The notes under the pieces were generated by a model. The model was not told the DNA's origin. It searched no databases and was given only the letters and a program-made list of their open reading frames with translations. A stretch of DNA of 42,710 bases from Avibacterium gallinarum (GTDB lineage: Bacteria; Pseudomonadota; Gammaproteobacteria; Enterobacterales; Pasteurellaceae): NCBI RefSeq assembly GCF_002921135.1, contig NZ_PQVJ01000008.1, positions 1 to 42,710 on the forward strand, written 5' to 3'. Of this stretch, positions 9,852-18,556 are shown in pieces. The position numbers were made by a program, and so were the translations under genes. Every line of letters starts with the position of its first letter. Position 1 is the stretch's first letter.

Positions 9852-10499
9852 ATGTTATTTTCTTTCATCAAAACTAAAATCAGCGCGCTAATGCGCAAGC
9901 TTTTCATTAATCCCAAACTTCGTAATAGTTTGAAAAATAAGGGAATGAGCGTATTAGCCAGTAATTGCAATGGGGCATTTATGCTGCACGATTTAGGACA
10001 GCCATTCAATTCACCTTTTGTGAATTTATATCTTGAGCCACAAGATTTCATTCGTTATTTGCAACGCATTGAACACTATCAGCAACAACCGCTAAAATTT
10101 GTAGAGAATAACAATAAGCCCTACCCTGTGGCTTATTTAGATGATATAAAAATCCATTTTGTGCATTATGCCAATGCGCAACAAGCTCAAGAAAAATGGC
10201 AACAGCGTTCGCAACGTATTGATTTTGATAATCTTTTTATCATTATGACCGATCGCGATGGCTGCACAGAACAAGATCTAAACGATTTTGATGCACTGCC
10301 TTACAAAAACAAAGTGGTATTCACCCATAAACCTTATCCTGAAATCCGCTCTGCTTTTTATATTCAAGGCCTTGAACAACAAGATTGTGTCGGCGATCTT
10401 TTTGCTTATTCTGGCTGGCTTGGCAAACGCTATTATGATCAATTTGATTATCTGGCTTGGTTTAATCAGAATAAAAACGAGAAAACCTCATCACATTAA
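9852..10499 (+). CDS. DUF1919 family protein, possible surface polysaccharide role
   Basis: 215 aa, starting 3 nt after the cca stop with AAGGA in the cca tail, so probably translated from the cca transcript. The sequence matches the DUF1919 pattern: SNCNGAFMLHDLGQPFNSPFV near residues 38-60, then a FIRYLQRIEHY segment and a conserved FTHKPYP/YIQG region near the end. Members are often found in capsule and lipopolysaccharide gene clusters and are annotated as exopolysaccharide-related, without a proven reaction. There is no such cluster here. There is no signal peptide; an N-terminal basic helix (residues 1-30) could touch the membrane. Function unknown. Confidence 0.7.
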   Translation: MLFSFIKTKISALMRKLFINPKLRNSLKNKGMSVLASNCNGAFMLHDLGQPFNSPFVNLYLEPQDFIRYLQRIEHYQQQPLKFVENNNKPYPVAYLDDIKIHFVHYANAQQAQEKWQQRSQRIDFDNLFIIMTDRDGCTEQDLNDFDALPYKNKVVFTHKPYPEIRSAFYIQGLEQQDCVGDLFAYSGWLGKRYYDQFDYLAWFNQNKNEKTSSH

Positions 10500-10509
10500 A
10501 GCAAAAATA

Positions 10510-10547
10510 AAGTGCGGTGGAATTTTTTGAAATTTTCCACCGCACTT
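10510..10547. terminator. Bidirectional uptake-signal-pair terminator between convergent genes
   Basis: AAGTGCGGTGGAA (10510-10522) pairs with TTCCACCGCACTT (10535-10547), a 13-bp stem with a 12-nt loop. It lies between the convergent DUF1919 gene and yfbR, so it can serve both. Confidence 0.85.
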
Positions 10548-10560
10548 GTTAATTCAGCCA

Positions 10561-11163
10561 TTACAACGCAATTTCATCAAGGCTACGCCCAAAACTCGGA
10601 ATAAACACTTGAATAAAATAATTCATTTCTTCGCTGCGCCATTCCGCCATTAATTTTTCCAAACGCGTTTTTGCTGATGAAAATTCTTGATTCCCCTGCT
10701 CCAATTCAAACTTCGCTTTAATGTAAGCACAAAGCAGATCCGCTTGTTTTACAAGGTGTTTTTCTTCATCAGAAAACTGTTCGCTATGTAAATAAGGAGC
10801 AAAATCAGCTTGCAGCTCTTCAGGTAATAAGCTCAATAAATGAAATTCCGCCGCACTTTCGATCTCTTTATAGGCTTGAGTAATGCTGTCATTAAAATAT
10901 TTAATTGGCGTAGGCAAATCACCAGTGAAAATTTCTGAACTATCGTGATACATTGCCATTACGGCAATGCGTTCAGGGTTCACCTGCCCTGCATAAAATT
11001 TATTTTTGATCACCGCTAGCATATGCGCCACAAATGCCACTTGCAGGCTGTGTTCGGCAAGATTTTCTTTTTCAATATTACGCATTAAAGACCAGCGTTG
11101 AATGAGTTTCAAACGATCCAGACAAGCAAAAAAATGGCTAGGTTGTAGAGATTGTAAAGACAT
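10561..11163 (-). CDS. yfbR: 5'-deoxynucleotidase YfbR
   Basis: 200 aa HD-domain protein that dephosphorylates deoxyribonucleoside 5'-monophosphates. Metal and substrate residues known from E. coli YfbR are visible: Arg23-Trp24 (IQRWSLMR), His38 (AEHSLQVA), His73-Asp74 ([19 protein letters not shown]) and Asp142 ([15 protein letters not shown]). Length is typical. The start codon follows the degS stop codon directly with no spacer, which suggests co-transcription and translational coupling. Confidence 0.95.
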   Translation of the reverse strand: MSLQSLQPSHFFACLDRLKLIQRWSLMRNIEKENLAEHSLQVAFVAHMLAVIKNKFYAGQVNPERIAVMAMYHDSSEIFTGDLPTPIKYFNDSITQAYKEIESAAEFHLLSLLPEELQADFAPYLHSEQFSDEEKHLVKQADLLCAYIKAKFELEQGNQEFSSAKTRLEKLMAEWRSEEMNYFIQVFIPSFGRSLDEIAL

Positions 11164-12183
11164 TTAATTCACCGAATATTCTTCAATGGTTACAGGCAAT
11201 GTGATGATTTTCCCTAAGCGTGAAATCACCATATTCACCCTGGTGTTTGGTCTGGTATTGCTGATCACATTCATCATTTGCGCGGGCGACTCTGCTTTAA
11301 CATCGCCAAATTGCAACATAATATCACCCGCTTGCAAACCTGCTTTAGCCGCAGGGCTGTTTTCTCTCACACTGGTGATTTCAATGCCTTTGTTGCTCGT
11401 TTGCCCATCGCTAAACAACACGTCCGTTTGAATACCTAGGAAACCACGGATCACGCGGCCATCGCGGATAATTTTTTTCATTACGTCATTGGCAAGATCA
11501 ATGGGAATGGCGAAATTCAGCCCTTCGGCAATTTCATTGGCATTTTTGCCAATACTCAGGGTGCTAATCCCCACTAATTCACCAAGGGAATTTATCAGCG
11601 CACCGCCAGAATTTCCGCGATTAATGGACGCATCTGTTTGGATAAAATTTTGTCGTCCAATGTAATCGCCCACAGCATTGCGCCCTAAGGCACTGATAAT
11701 GCCTTGCGAAACACTTTGTCCCAAGTTATAAGGGTTACCAATGGCCAGCACCACATCACCAACGTGCAATTTACGCTTGGTATTAGGAATGGTCGGCAGG
11801 TTATCTGCACGGATTTTTAGCACAGCTAAATCGGTAAGATTATCTGAGCCAATTAAACTCGCTTCAAAAATTCGTCCATTTTGCATTGCCACCACGATTT
11901 GATCGGCATTTTGAATAACGTGTTTATTAGTGAGAATATACCCCTCTTTCGCCATTATCACGCCCGAGCCAAGATTAGTGATCTGCGGTTGCCCACTCAC
12001 TGAAGTGAAAGATTGACTATACACATTCACCACAGCAGGCGAGGCAAGCCGAACCGCATCTTTAAAAGAAAAGATTTCTTTTTGAAACAAAGGCTGACCT
12101 TGCTTCAGGGAAGGGCTAATCAACAAAATTGCCCCTGCGGCAAGTAAACCAATGATGATCGATTGGATAATCTTTCTTAACAT
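11164..12183 (-). CDS. degS: DegS inner-membrane serine endoprotease (sigma-E pathway)
   Basis: 339 aa. An N-terminal membrane helix (residues about 5-24) anchors a periplasmic trypsin-like domain with His88 (LTNKHVIQ), Asp118 (LTDLAVLK) and Ser192 (NRGNSGGALI). One PDZ domain follows (about 245-335), the DegS layout as against two PDZ domains in DegP or DegQ. In the known pathway DegS senses misfolded porin C-termini and cuts the anti-sigma factor RseA. The gene is followed immediately by yfbR. No sigma-E promoter was recognised upstream. Confidence 0.95.
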   Translation of the reverse strand: MLRKIIQSIIIGLLAAGAILLISPSLKQGQPLFQKEIFSFKDAVRLASPAVVNVYSQSFTSVSGQPQITNLGSGVIMAKEGYILTNKHVIQNADQIVVAMQNGRIFEASLIGSDNLTDLAVLKIRADNLPTIPNTKRKLHVGDVVLAIGNPYNLGQSVSQGIISALGRNAVGDYIGRQNFIQTDASINRGNSGGALINSLGELVGISTLSIGKNANEIAEGLNFAIPIDLANDVMKKIIRDGRVIRGFLGIQTDVLFSDGQTSNKGIEITSVRENSPAAKAGLQAGDIMLQFGDVKAESPAQMMNVISNTRPNTRVNMVISRLGKIITLPVTIEEYSVN

Positions 12184-12250
12184 TCTGATTCTCTTTGTAT
12201 TTTTTGTTTTTTCTGGTTGTTGCTTTACTTTTGTTAAATTTGAACTTGGG

Positions 12251-13381
12251 TTAGTTTTTCGGCTGATAAATGAGCTTTAAATCCTCCCCCACTGGCGTTG
12301 CAGATTGCAGCTGCCATAAAGGGGCATCAGCCAATTTGTGTAAATGAGGCAAATGGCACAGTCCTTTGCCTGCATCGCCTAATAATTTCGGCGCAATATA
12401 AACGATTAATTCATCAACCAATTTTGCTTCAATCAACGCCCCCGCTAATTGTGCGCCCGCTTCAATCCATAAACTGTTGATTTGGCGTTCTGCGAGTTCG
12501 GTTAAAAGTGCGGTGAAAAAATCCGCACTTTTTTCAATCTGTATTGCTTGGCAAAAATCAGGGAAGCCTTGCATATCTCTTGCACCAGAACTCACCAACC
12601 AAACTGGCGTAGGTTGTTGAAATAATTGATATTCTGGCGTTACGCGGTGTTGGCTATCTAAAATAATCCGCACAGGCTGACGCAGTTCAGTATCAGGATA
12701 TTGTTGCTGAACGCCCAGAGGAAGCTGTTCCCAACGTACATTTAACATAGGATTATCCATTAGCACCGTTTGGCTGGTGGAAAGAATTGCACTAGCGGCC
12801 GCACGGTATTGTTGCACATCTTGGCGCGCCTGCTCCCCTGTGATCCATTTACTTTCGCCACTTGCCATTGCGGTGCGTCCATCAATGCTCATTGCCATTT
12901 TCAGTTGCACAAATGGGCGATTGCTACGCATTCTTTTTAGAAAACCTTGATTGAGCAACTCTGCTTTTTCGGCCAATAATCCCACCGCAGTTTGCACGCC
13001 AGCTTGTTCGAGCATTTTTAATCCACGCCCTGCTACTTGCGGGTTGGGATCGGTCATTGCGGCAATCACTTTCGCCACGCCTGCTTCAATTAACCCTTTG
13101 GCACAAGGTGGCGTGCGGCCAAAATGGGAACAAGGCTCAAGGGTAACGTAAGCCGTTGCGCCACGCGCATTTTCCCCGGCTTCGCGTAATGCCATTACTT
13201 CTGCGTGGGGCTGTCCTGCTTTTAGATGAAAACCTTTGCCGATCACCTTGCCGTCTTTTACCAAAACGCAGCCTACGGAAGGATTTGGCGTGGTGGTAAA
13301 ACGCCCTTGGCTAGCAAGATCCAACGCCATTTGCATAAACTGCTGATCTTGCTGGGTAAATTGTTGTGCATTTTGTTGCAT
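12251..13381 (-). CDS. ribD: Bifunctional riboflavin biosynthesis deaminase/reductase RibD
   Basis: 376 aa. The N-terminal cytidine-deaminase-like domain has the zinc ligands His59 (PHAEVMAL), Cys84 and Cys93 (TLEPCSHFGRTPPC). The C-terminal reductase domain starts near residue 155 (RPFVQLKMAMSIDGR) and has the dihydrofolate-reductase-like fold. It performs two consecutive steps of riboflavin synthesis: deamination of the pyrimidine intermediate and NADPH-dependent reduction of its ribosyl side chain. It begins 1 nt after the nrdR stop, the common nrdR-ribD pairing of gammaproteobacteria. No FMN riboswitch is visible in the nrdR upstream region. Confidence 0.96.
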   Translation of the reverse strand: MQQNAQQFTQQDQQFMQMALDLASQGRFTTTPNPSVGCVLVKDGKVIGKGFHLKAGQPHAEVMALREAGENARGATAYVTLEPCSHFGRTPPCAKGLIEAGVAKVIAAMTDPNPQVAGRGLKMLEQAGVQTAVGLLAEKAELLNQGFLKRMRSNRPFVQLKMAMSIDGRTAMASGESKWITGEQARQDVQQYRAAASAILSTSQTVLMDNPMLNVRWEQLPLGVQQQYPDTELRQPVRIILDSQHRVTPEYQLFQQPTPVWLVSSGARDMQGFPDFCQAIQIEKSADFFTALLTELAERQINSLWIEAGAQLAGALIEAKLVDELIVYIAPKLLGDAGKGLCHLPHLHKLADAPLWQLQSATPVGEDLKLIYQPKN

Positions 13382-13382
13382 A

Positions 13383-13832
13383 TTAATCCTTCAAGCTCTC
13401 AATTTCTTTGGTAAATTGGTTGATGTCGTCAAAACTTAAATAAACGGAAGCAAAACGGATATAAGCCACTTTGTCTAATTTTTTTAGCTCATTCATCGCA
13501 AGCTGGCCGACAAAATGGCTTGGCACTTCACGTTCCCCTGTCGCGCGCAGTTGATGAATAATGCGGTTAATGGATTTTTCCACATCATCAGAACTCACTG
13601 GGCGTTTTTCTAAAGCGTGCTGAATACCACGGCGCAGTTTTTCTTCATCAAAGGGTTCACGGGATTGATCACTTTTAATAATTTTTGGGATCACTAATTC
13701 GGTAATTTCAAAGGTGGTAAAACGCTCGTGGCAATGGCCACATTCACGGCGGCGGCGAACCTGAAAGCCATCGGACACCAAACGGCTATCGATCACTTTG
13801 GTTTCTTCTGTTGAACAAAAAGGACAACGCAT
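13383..13832 (-). CDS. nrdR: Transcriptional repressor NrdR
   Basis: 149 aa, the normal length. The N-terminal zinc ribbon has Cys3, Cys6, Cys31 and Cys34 ([15 protein letters not shown]) with the basic DNA-binding stretch FQVRRRREC. The ATP-cone follows from about residue 50 ([23 protein letters not shown] is its start, in two parts). NrdR senses ATP/dATP and represses ribonucleotide reductase genes, which lie elsewhere. Upstream partner of ribD in a two-gene unit. Confidence 0.97.
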   Translation of the reverse strand: MRCPFCSTEETKVIDSRLVSDGFQVRRRRECGHCHERFTTFEITELVIPKIIKSDQSREPFDEEKLRRGIQHALEKRPVSSDDVEKSINRIIHQLRATGEREVPSHFVGQLAMNELKKLDKVAYIRFASVYLSFDDINQFTKEIESLKD

Positions 13833-14002
13833 AAATCCTCCTAATCCCCTTTTAAATGGTATTTTCCATTTTAAGCGCTAAAACAGCGTAAAAATTCTTC
13901 TTATAAAGGCTTGGATTGTAGCAAAATTTCCCTTTTTTTACGATCTTTATAGGGCAAAAAATGATCTTACGCAGGTATTTTGCGACTTTTTGCCTTGCCT
14001 TA

Positions 14003-14031
14003 TTGCCTTAGGCGGATTAATTTCCTACTAT
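14003..14031 (+). promoter_or_regulatory. Possible sigma-70 promoter for tehB
   Basis: TTGCCT (14003-14008) and TACTAT (14026-14031) are spaced by 17 nt and lie 35 bp before the tehB ATG, which also has a GGAG ribosome site at 14055-14059. The match is good but untested. Confidence 0.45.
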
Positions 14032-14065
14032 ATCACTCAACTATTTTCATATTTGGAGAAATACA

Positions 14066-14930
14066 ATGAAAAATGAATTAATTTGCTACAAAAAAATGCC
14101 CGTATGGAACAAAGACAGCCTGCCAAAAATGTTCCAAGAAAAACATAACACCAAAGTTGGCACTTGGGGCAAAATCACCGTGTTACAAGGTAAACTGAAA
14201 TTTTTCGTTTTAACGGAAGACGGCAATGTGGTGAGTGAACATATTTTCACCGCGCAAGATGATACGCCTTTTGTTGAACCTCAACTTTGGCACCGCGTGG
14301 AAGCGGCGTCTGATGATCTGGAATGTTATTTAGAATTTTATTGCAAAAAAGAAGATTACTTCAGCAAAAAATACAATATGACGCCAACCCATTCTGAAGT
14401 GAAAAGTGCGGTGGAAATTATTCCCCCTTGTAAAGTGCTGGATCTTGGCTGTGGACAAGGACGCAACTCGCTCTTTTTAAGCCTGCTCGGCTATGATGTT
14501 ACCGCTTGGGATCACAACGAAAACAGCCTTGCTTTCCTCACCAGCACGGCAGAAAAAGAAAATCTCAATATTCAGACCGCACTTTACAACATCAATGATG
14601 CCAATATTCAGGAAAATTACGATTTTATTCTCTCCACCGTAGTGTTTATGTTCCTTGACCGCAACGCCATTCCTGCCATTATTGAGAATATGCAAAATCA
14701 CACAAACGCAGGCGGTTATAACTTGATTGTAGCGGCAATGAGTACCGATGATGTGCCTTGTCCAATGCCGTTTTCTTTCACTTTTTAAAGAGGGCGAGCT
14801 GAAAAATTATTATCAAGATTGGGAATTGATTAAATACCAAGAAGAAATGGGCGAACTGCACAAAACCGATGAAAACGGCAATCGCATCAAAATGAAATTT
14901 GTCACGATGTTAGCGAAGAAAAAATCATAG
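14066..14930 (+). pseudogene. tehB: tehB, tellurite-resistance methyltransferase, frameshifted near the 3' end
   Basis: The first frame (14066-14788) gives 240 aa. A cupin-like tellurite-resistance N-terminal domain (about residues 1-100: PVWNKDSLPKMFQEKHNTK, EPQLWHRVEA) is fused to a SAM methyltransferase domain with motif VLDLGCGQGRNSL near 130. It stops in ACT TTT TAA. Dropping one T from the T5 run at 14782-14786 continues directly as [16 protein letters not shown] to [13 protein letters not shown] and a stop at 14930. That makes about 287 aa, the usual length of Haemophilus-type TehB. So one extra base truncates the last 47 residues, part of the methyltransferase fold. TehB methylates tellurite using SAM and is linked to oxidant resistance and haem use in H. 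influenzae. A sequencing error or slippage at the TTT-TAA site are alternatives. Confidence 0.85.
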
Positions 14931-14953
14931 GAAAGAAAAATAGCAAAGAAAAT

Positions 14954-14991
14954 AAGTGCGGTGGAAAATGTTGAAATTTTTTACCGCACTT
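14954..14991. terminator. Bidirectional uptake-signal-pair terminator between tehB and modC
   Basis: AAGTGCGGT (14954-14962) pairs with ACCGCACTT (14983-14991), with G-T pairs and an A/T-rich inner part extending the stem. It lies between two convergent units. Confidence 0.8.
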
Positions 14992-15003
14992 TTGTTTTTC
15001 GCT

Positions 15004-15696
15004 TTACTTTTCTCTTTCTCGCCAAAGAGCAAACAATGGGCTGTCTTGCATATTTTGCCACTGATCGTAGGCGATCACTTTGCCTTGATCCAGCAACACC
15101 ACTTGTTGTGCTAAGCGTGCCAATTCTTCAAGGCTGTGGGTCACATATAAAATGGGAATAGCAATTTCTTGCGCGAGCTTATCCAAATAATCCAATAATT
15201 CTAATTTGCGCGGCAGATCAAGAGCGGAGAGCGGTTCGTCCATCAGCAAAATTTCAGGCTGGCTGAGTAACGCTCGTCCAATGGCAACACGCTGTTTTTC
15301 CCCGCCTGATAAGGTGATCGGATAGCGTTTAAGCAAATGTTCGATCCCCAAAAGCTGCACAATGCGCGCAAATTCGGCGCTATTTTTCTGTTTCATTCCA
15401 TAGCACAAATTGCCTTTCACCGAATAATGGGGGAACAATCTACCCTCTTGAAAAACATAGCCCACATTGCGATGATTCGGCGGAAGATTAATCTGCTTTT
15501 GTGTATCAACTAACGCTCGACCGTTCAAACGAATATAGCCCTGATCGGGTTGTAACAAACCGCTGACTAAATTAATCAGCGTGGTTTTTCCTGAACCAGA
15601 CAAGCCAAATAATGCCGTTACGCCTTGCGTAGGCAGTTGCAAATCCACCGCAAACGACATTTTGCCTAATTGTTTGCGTACATTAATTTCTAACAT
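15004..15696 (-). CDS. modC: Molybdate ABC transporter ATP-binding protein ModC, short form
   Basis: 230 aa. Walker A is GLSGSGKTT (near residue 35), the ABC signature [16 protein letters not shown] (near 128) and Walker B ILLMDEP. The [17 protein letters not shown] start and [20 protein letters not shown] are characteristic of ModC. It energises molybdate/tungstate import with ModB and ModA. The protein ends right after the nucleotide-binding domain ([10 protein letters not shown]), whereas E. coli ModC continues for about 120 residues with a C-terminal Mop (TOBE) domain. Only about 70 bp separate the stop from tehB, so the missing part is not merely in another frame. It overlaps modB by 14 bp. 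Confidence 0.9.
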   Translation of the reverse strand: MLEINVRKQLGKMSFAVDLQLPTQGVTALFGLSGSGKTTLINLVSGLLQPDQGYIRLNGRALVDTQKQINLPPNHRNVGYVFQEGRLFPHYSVKGNLCYGMKQKNSAEFARIVQLLGIEHLLKRYPITLSGGEKQRVAIGRALLSQPEILLMDEPLSALDLPRKLELLDYLDKLAQEIAIPILYVTHSLEELARLAQQVVLLDQGKVIAYDQWQNMQDSPLFALWREREK

Positions 15697-16405
15697 TGGA
15701 TTGTCCTAAGCGTTTTTGTGTGTATTTTGCTAACCATTCAGAAATAAGTAAGGAAATCAAGGCAATAGCAATGGCTATGAAACATAAGCGCGCTGCGGCA
15801 CTTTCTGCCCCTGGGGTTTCAATAAAGGAAAACATTGCAAGGGGAATGGTTTGCGTAACTTTTGGGATATTGGAAACAAAGGTAATGGTCGCGCCAAATT
15901 CCCCTAGCGAACGCGCAAACCCCAGAATAACGCCTGCCAACACGCCGGGTAACGCAAGGGGCAAGGTGATGGTAAAAAAGGTTTTCAAGGCAGACGCTCC
16001 CAGGGTGTGCGCTGCTTGTTCGAGCTTGAAATCCACATTTTCGATCGCCAAGCGGATCGATCTCACCACTAATGGGAAAGACACAATGGCAGAGGCCAAC
16101 GCCGCACCATACCAACTAAAACCAAAGCTAAAATCGAACCATTGCAATAAATAACGCCCGATAATGCCATTTCGCCCCATTGCAATTAATAATAAATACC
16201 CCACCACCACAGGCGGCAGAACTAACGGCAAATGAATAATGCCATTAAGCAAAGATTTCCCCAAAAAGGTTTTACGTGCCAACAACCAAGCCACTAAAAT
16301 GGCACAGGGCAAGCCCGCTAGCACAGAAACCAATGCCACTTTCACACTTAACCCGATGGCATTTAATTCTGCCGAGCTGAAATGAAAAAAAGTTTGCCAA
16401 TCCAT
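15683..16405 (-). CDS. modB: Molybdate ABC transporter permease ModB
   Basis: 240 aa, five to six hydrophobic segments, with the EAA loop typical of binding-protein-dependent permeases ([21 protein letters not shown] near residue 150, followed by a conserved [14 protein letters not shown]). It is the inner-membrane channel of the ModABC molybdate importer. It lies between modA (14-bp gap) and modC (14-bp overlap), so the three form one transcription unit. Confidence 0.95.
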   Translation of the reverse strand: MDWQTFFHFSSAELNAIGLSVKVALVSVLAGLPCAILVAWLLARKTFLGKSLLNGIIHLPLVLPPVVVGYLLLIAMGRNGIIGRYLLQWFDFSFGFSWYGAALASAIVSFPLVVRSIRLAIENVDFKLEQAAHTLGASALKTFFTITLPLALPGVLAGVILGFARSLGEFGATITFVSNIPKVTQTIPLAMFSFIETPGAESAAARLCFIAIAIALISLLISEWLAKYTQKRLGQSNVRN

Positions 16406-16419
16406 TTACCAATCATCCT

Positions 16420-17184
16420 TTATTGCACAATAAAACCTGCGTGGGTAAAAATCTGTTTCGCCTCTTGTGATTGTAGATAATTAAGAAAAGTAACACTTTC
16501 TTGATTAGCATTCCCTGCCACAATCGCCGCAGGATACTCAATCACCGCGTGAGAGTTTTCTGGAAACACCGCCACCACTTTCACTTTTTGGCTTGCTGCG
16601 GCATCTGTGGCATAAACAATGCCCAAAGGTGCTTCGCCCTGCTCAACCAATGCTAATGCCGCACGCACATTACTTGCCCGAGCCAATTTATCTTCAACAG
16701 CTTGCCATTGATGTAAATAAGTTAACGCCTGTTGGGCATATTTCCCTGCTGGAACGTGTGCGGGATCGCCCACAGCAAGATAGCTATTGGCTAATACACT
16801 TTGCCATTGTGGATTTTGCTCGTCCAATTGAGTAAGTTTGCTTGTTTTAGGCGCAATCATCACTAAACGATTTTGTGCAATATTTACACGGCTTGTAGGC
16901 TCAAGCGCCTTATGCTCAGCTAAAAAATCCATCCATTTTTGATTGGCCGAAATAAAAATATCTGCCGGTGCACCTTGCGAGATTTGACGTGCCAATACGG
17001 AAGAAGAGGCAAAAGAAAAATCAATCTCTTCTTTAGGGTGAAGTTTGAGATAGCTCGATTTCACTTGCTCTAACACATTGGTCATTGAGGCGGCAGCAAA
17101 AACAGTTAATTTCGCCTGTGCAGAAAATGACATCAACGCGCAAATCGCTAGCGCAGAAACCAGTCGATTTTTTATTCTTAACAT
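16420..17184 (-). CDS. modA: Periplasmic molybdate-binding protein ModA
   Basis: 254 aa. The signal peptide ends SFSAQA (about residue 24), followed by the ModA start KLTVFAAASMTNVLEQV. Conserved ligand segments include FASSSVLARQISQGAPADIFISA and GDPAHVPAGKYA, here seen in two parts of the protein. It captures molybdate or tungstate for ModBC. GGGAG lies just before the ATG. The end of the upstream exporter relic overlaps the modA start by 7 bp, so the native upstream control region appears to have been replaced. Confidence 0.95.
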   Translation of the reverse strand: MLRIKNRLVSALAICALMSFSAQAKLTVFAAASMTNVLEQVKSSYLKLHPKEEIDFSFASSSVLARQISQGAPADIFISANQKWMDFLAEHKALEPTSRVNIAQNRLVMIAPKTSKLTQLDEQNPQWQSVLANSYLAVGDPAHVPAGKYAQQALTYLHQWQAVEDKLARASNVRAALALVEQGEAPLGIVYATDAAASQKVKVVAVFPENSHAVIEYPAAIVAGNANQESVTFLNYLQSQEAKQIFTHAGFIVQ

Positions 17185-17618
17185 AGATTTTCTCCCTTTT
17201 GGCTTACCATTATAAAATAAATTATATAACGATTAATAAAATAAATGACCGAAAAAGCAATAACGACCCAAGTTAACCAACCACCATAGAGAAACATCAT
17301 AATGAGGACGCTTATCGTCATAATCAGGTCAATAATGGTGGTAACTAAACTAGTTGTCAGCGTAGTTTGAATTGTACTTAGTGAGTCAAAACGTGAGCTA
17401 ATATCTCCTACCTGCCGCTTCTCAAAAAAATCCAACGGTAATCTCAAAAGATGTGAGAAAAAGCTACTAGTCCATTGAAAATCAATCAGGTAATTCATTT
17501 TCAAAGAAATCCATGCTCTAGACATACTAATTACACTACGGAAAAAGGTGAACAGAAACAACCCTAAACAAATGACTAACAGTAATGATTGGTCTTTTGC
17601 CTGTAAAACGTGATCCAT
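17178..17618 (-). pseudogene. Relic of a bacteriocin-type ABC exporter (CvaB/HlyB-like membrane domain)
   Basis: An open stretch of 146 codons resembles only the inner part of the transmembrane domain of peptidase-containing ABC exporters: FQWTSSFFSHLLRLPLDFFE, then KRQVGDISSRFDSLSTIQTT and two hydrophobic helices. Such proteins are about 700 aa; the N-terminal C39 peptidase domain and the C-terminal ATPase domain are absent. The frame has no stop back to 17663, but those upstream residues do not look homologous. On the 3' side recognisable sequence ends near INRYIIYFI, and the frame then runs by chance into the modA ribosome site. It is best read as a fragment left by deletion or recombination, though a short membrane protein could still be made. 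Confidence 0.7.
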
Positions 17619-17663
17619 TTGGGAAGATTTGTCAAGGACATAAACAAAATTTCTTTGACAAAT

Positions 17664-17828
17664 TTATATCTTCTCTATTTCTCTCTTTATTAGCTTTAGT
17701 ATTTTATCCTTGTATGTTTCCCCTGTACCTTGCTTAAAATGTAGGTTTACAGTATATTTTGTCTTTCCAATATCCATTATTAACTGTTTGTGTGATGGTT
17801 CTTTTGTTACTCTTTTTTCTTCTTCCAT
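17664..17828 (-). CDS. TnpW-like small transposon-encoded protein
   Basis: 54-aa ORF beginning MEEEKRVTKEPSHKQ, with core GKTKYTVNLHF and end ETYKDKILKLIKREIEKI. The pattern (a short Thr/Val strand, VNxHF, then ET-x-x-DK-hydrophobic-x-x-L-I-x-x-E) is that of the TnpW family of small proteins carried by Tn4451-type and related integrative elements of Clostridia and other Firmicutes. It has a near-ideal AAAGGAGG ribosome site 7 nt before the ATG, unlike the weaker sites of its neighbours. The base composition is A-rich on the coding strand. Its molecular role is unknown. I recognise it from memory of the family pattern, so a profile search is needed to be sure. Confidence 0.6.
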   Translation of the reverse strand: MEEEKRVTKEPSHKQLIMDIGKTKYTVNLHFKQGTGETYKDKILKLIKREIEKI

Positions 17829-17859
17829 AAGTCCTCCTTTCCGTTTTTAGACAAAGAAA

Positions 17860-17889
17860 AAACAGTAAACCTTTTTTGATTTACTGTTT
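17860..17889 (-). terminator. Intrinsic terminator after the SRPBCC gene
   Basis: AAACAGTAAA (17860-17869) and TTTACTGTTT (17880-17889) form a perfect 10-bp stem with a 10-nt loop, followed on the minus strand by T-rich sequence. Unlike most terminators here it is not built from uptake signals, which supports a foreign origin. Confidence 0.8.
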
Positions 17890-17951
17890 CGTAAGTTGCT
17901 ATATTATTGCTTGTATTTAATTGTTTATATTAGTTTATATTGATTTCACTT

Positions 17952-18374
17952 TCATAACATTTGAACATAGCTTGCTTCATTGCAATTAAGTTCTTTCTTC
18001 AAATCTTTAAAATACAGTTTCTGTTGTTTTCTCAAATATGCCCCCAAAAAAGGTTTAAATATGAATTTTTTAGACACAATATTTTCGGTAAAATCTAAAG
18101 TTGTTTTATCTCCATGCGAATAGAACTTGCCTGTCCAAGTCCCTTTTATATTTTCATTTTCAATTTCAAAAGACCAACATTGATGTTTAGCACATTCTGT
18201 AACTTTAAAATGCGTTTCTACTCCATCTTTTGTAATCTCTATAAAATTTTTTTCATCAATGATTTTTATATCTTTTATATCACTTCTCCAACCAAAACCA
18301 CTCAAGTTAGTAACTTTATTCCAAACTTTTTCTATTGGACATAAAAGAGTAACCTTTATATTTGCAATTGCCAT
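17952..18374 (-). CDS. SRPBCC (START-like) family protein, foreign-looking
   Basis: 140 aa from the ATG at 18374 (MAIANIKVTLLCPIEKVWN), preferred to an in-frame ATG seven codons upstream because a strong GGGGAGG site sits 8 nt before it. The start pattern (strand, then CPIEKVWNKVTNLSGFGWRSDI) and the FTENIVSKKFIFKPFLGAYLRKQQ helix near the end are typical of SRPBCC/polyketide-cyclase-like ligand-binding proteins. The ligand is unknown. Codon use is A/T-rich (many AAA, GAA, ATA, TTT) and no uptake signals are present. It has its own extended -10 promoter and non-uptake-signal terminator, so it looks like an intact cargo gene, probably of Firmicute origin. Confidence 0.75.
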   Translation of the reverse strand: MAIANIKVTLLCPIEKVWNKVTNLSGFGWRSDIKDIKIIDEKNFIEITKDGVETHFKVTECAKHQCWSFEIENENIKGTWTGKFYSHGDKTTLDFTENIVSKKFIFKPFLGAYLRKQQKLYFKDLKKELNCNEASYVQML

Positions 18375-18411
18375 ATAGGTAACCTCCCCTCGCAATCCTA
18401 TTTTATTTAAT

Positions 18412-18420
18412 ATTATACCA
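18412..18420 (-). promoter_or_regulatory. Extended -10 promoter for the SRPBCC gene
   Basis: On the minus strand TGGTATAAT (TGnTATAAT, extended -10) lies 38 nt before the ATG. No good -35 element is seen, as is common with extended -10 promoters of Gram-positive genes. Confidence 0.5.
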
Positions 18421-18556
18421 TTTTTAAGCCATTTTTTCCATATCAGCTTTCTGTGGCACTTGACAGTTGCCTATAAAAGCTACATTAAAAACCGAACTTT
18501 GCGTAAAATGACAAAAAATTCTACCGCACTTTAAAGATAATGACGTAGGAAACCCA

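Noticed and set aside
13833..13980. Riboswitch (FMN type) before nrdR-ribD
   Set aside because: The RFN element's conserved AGGG and GGTGAAATTCC-type segments are absent in the upstream sequence.
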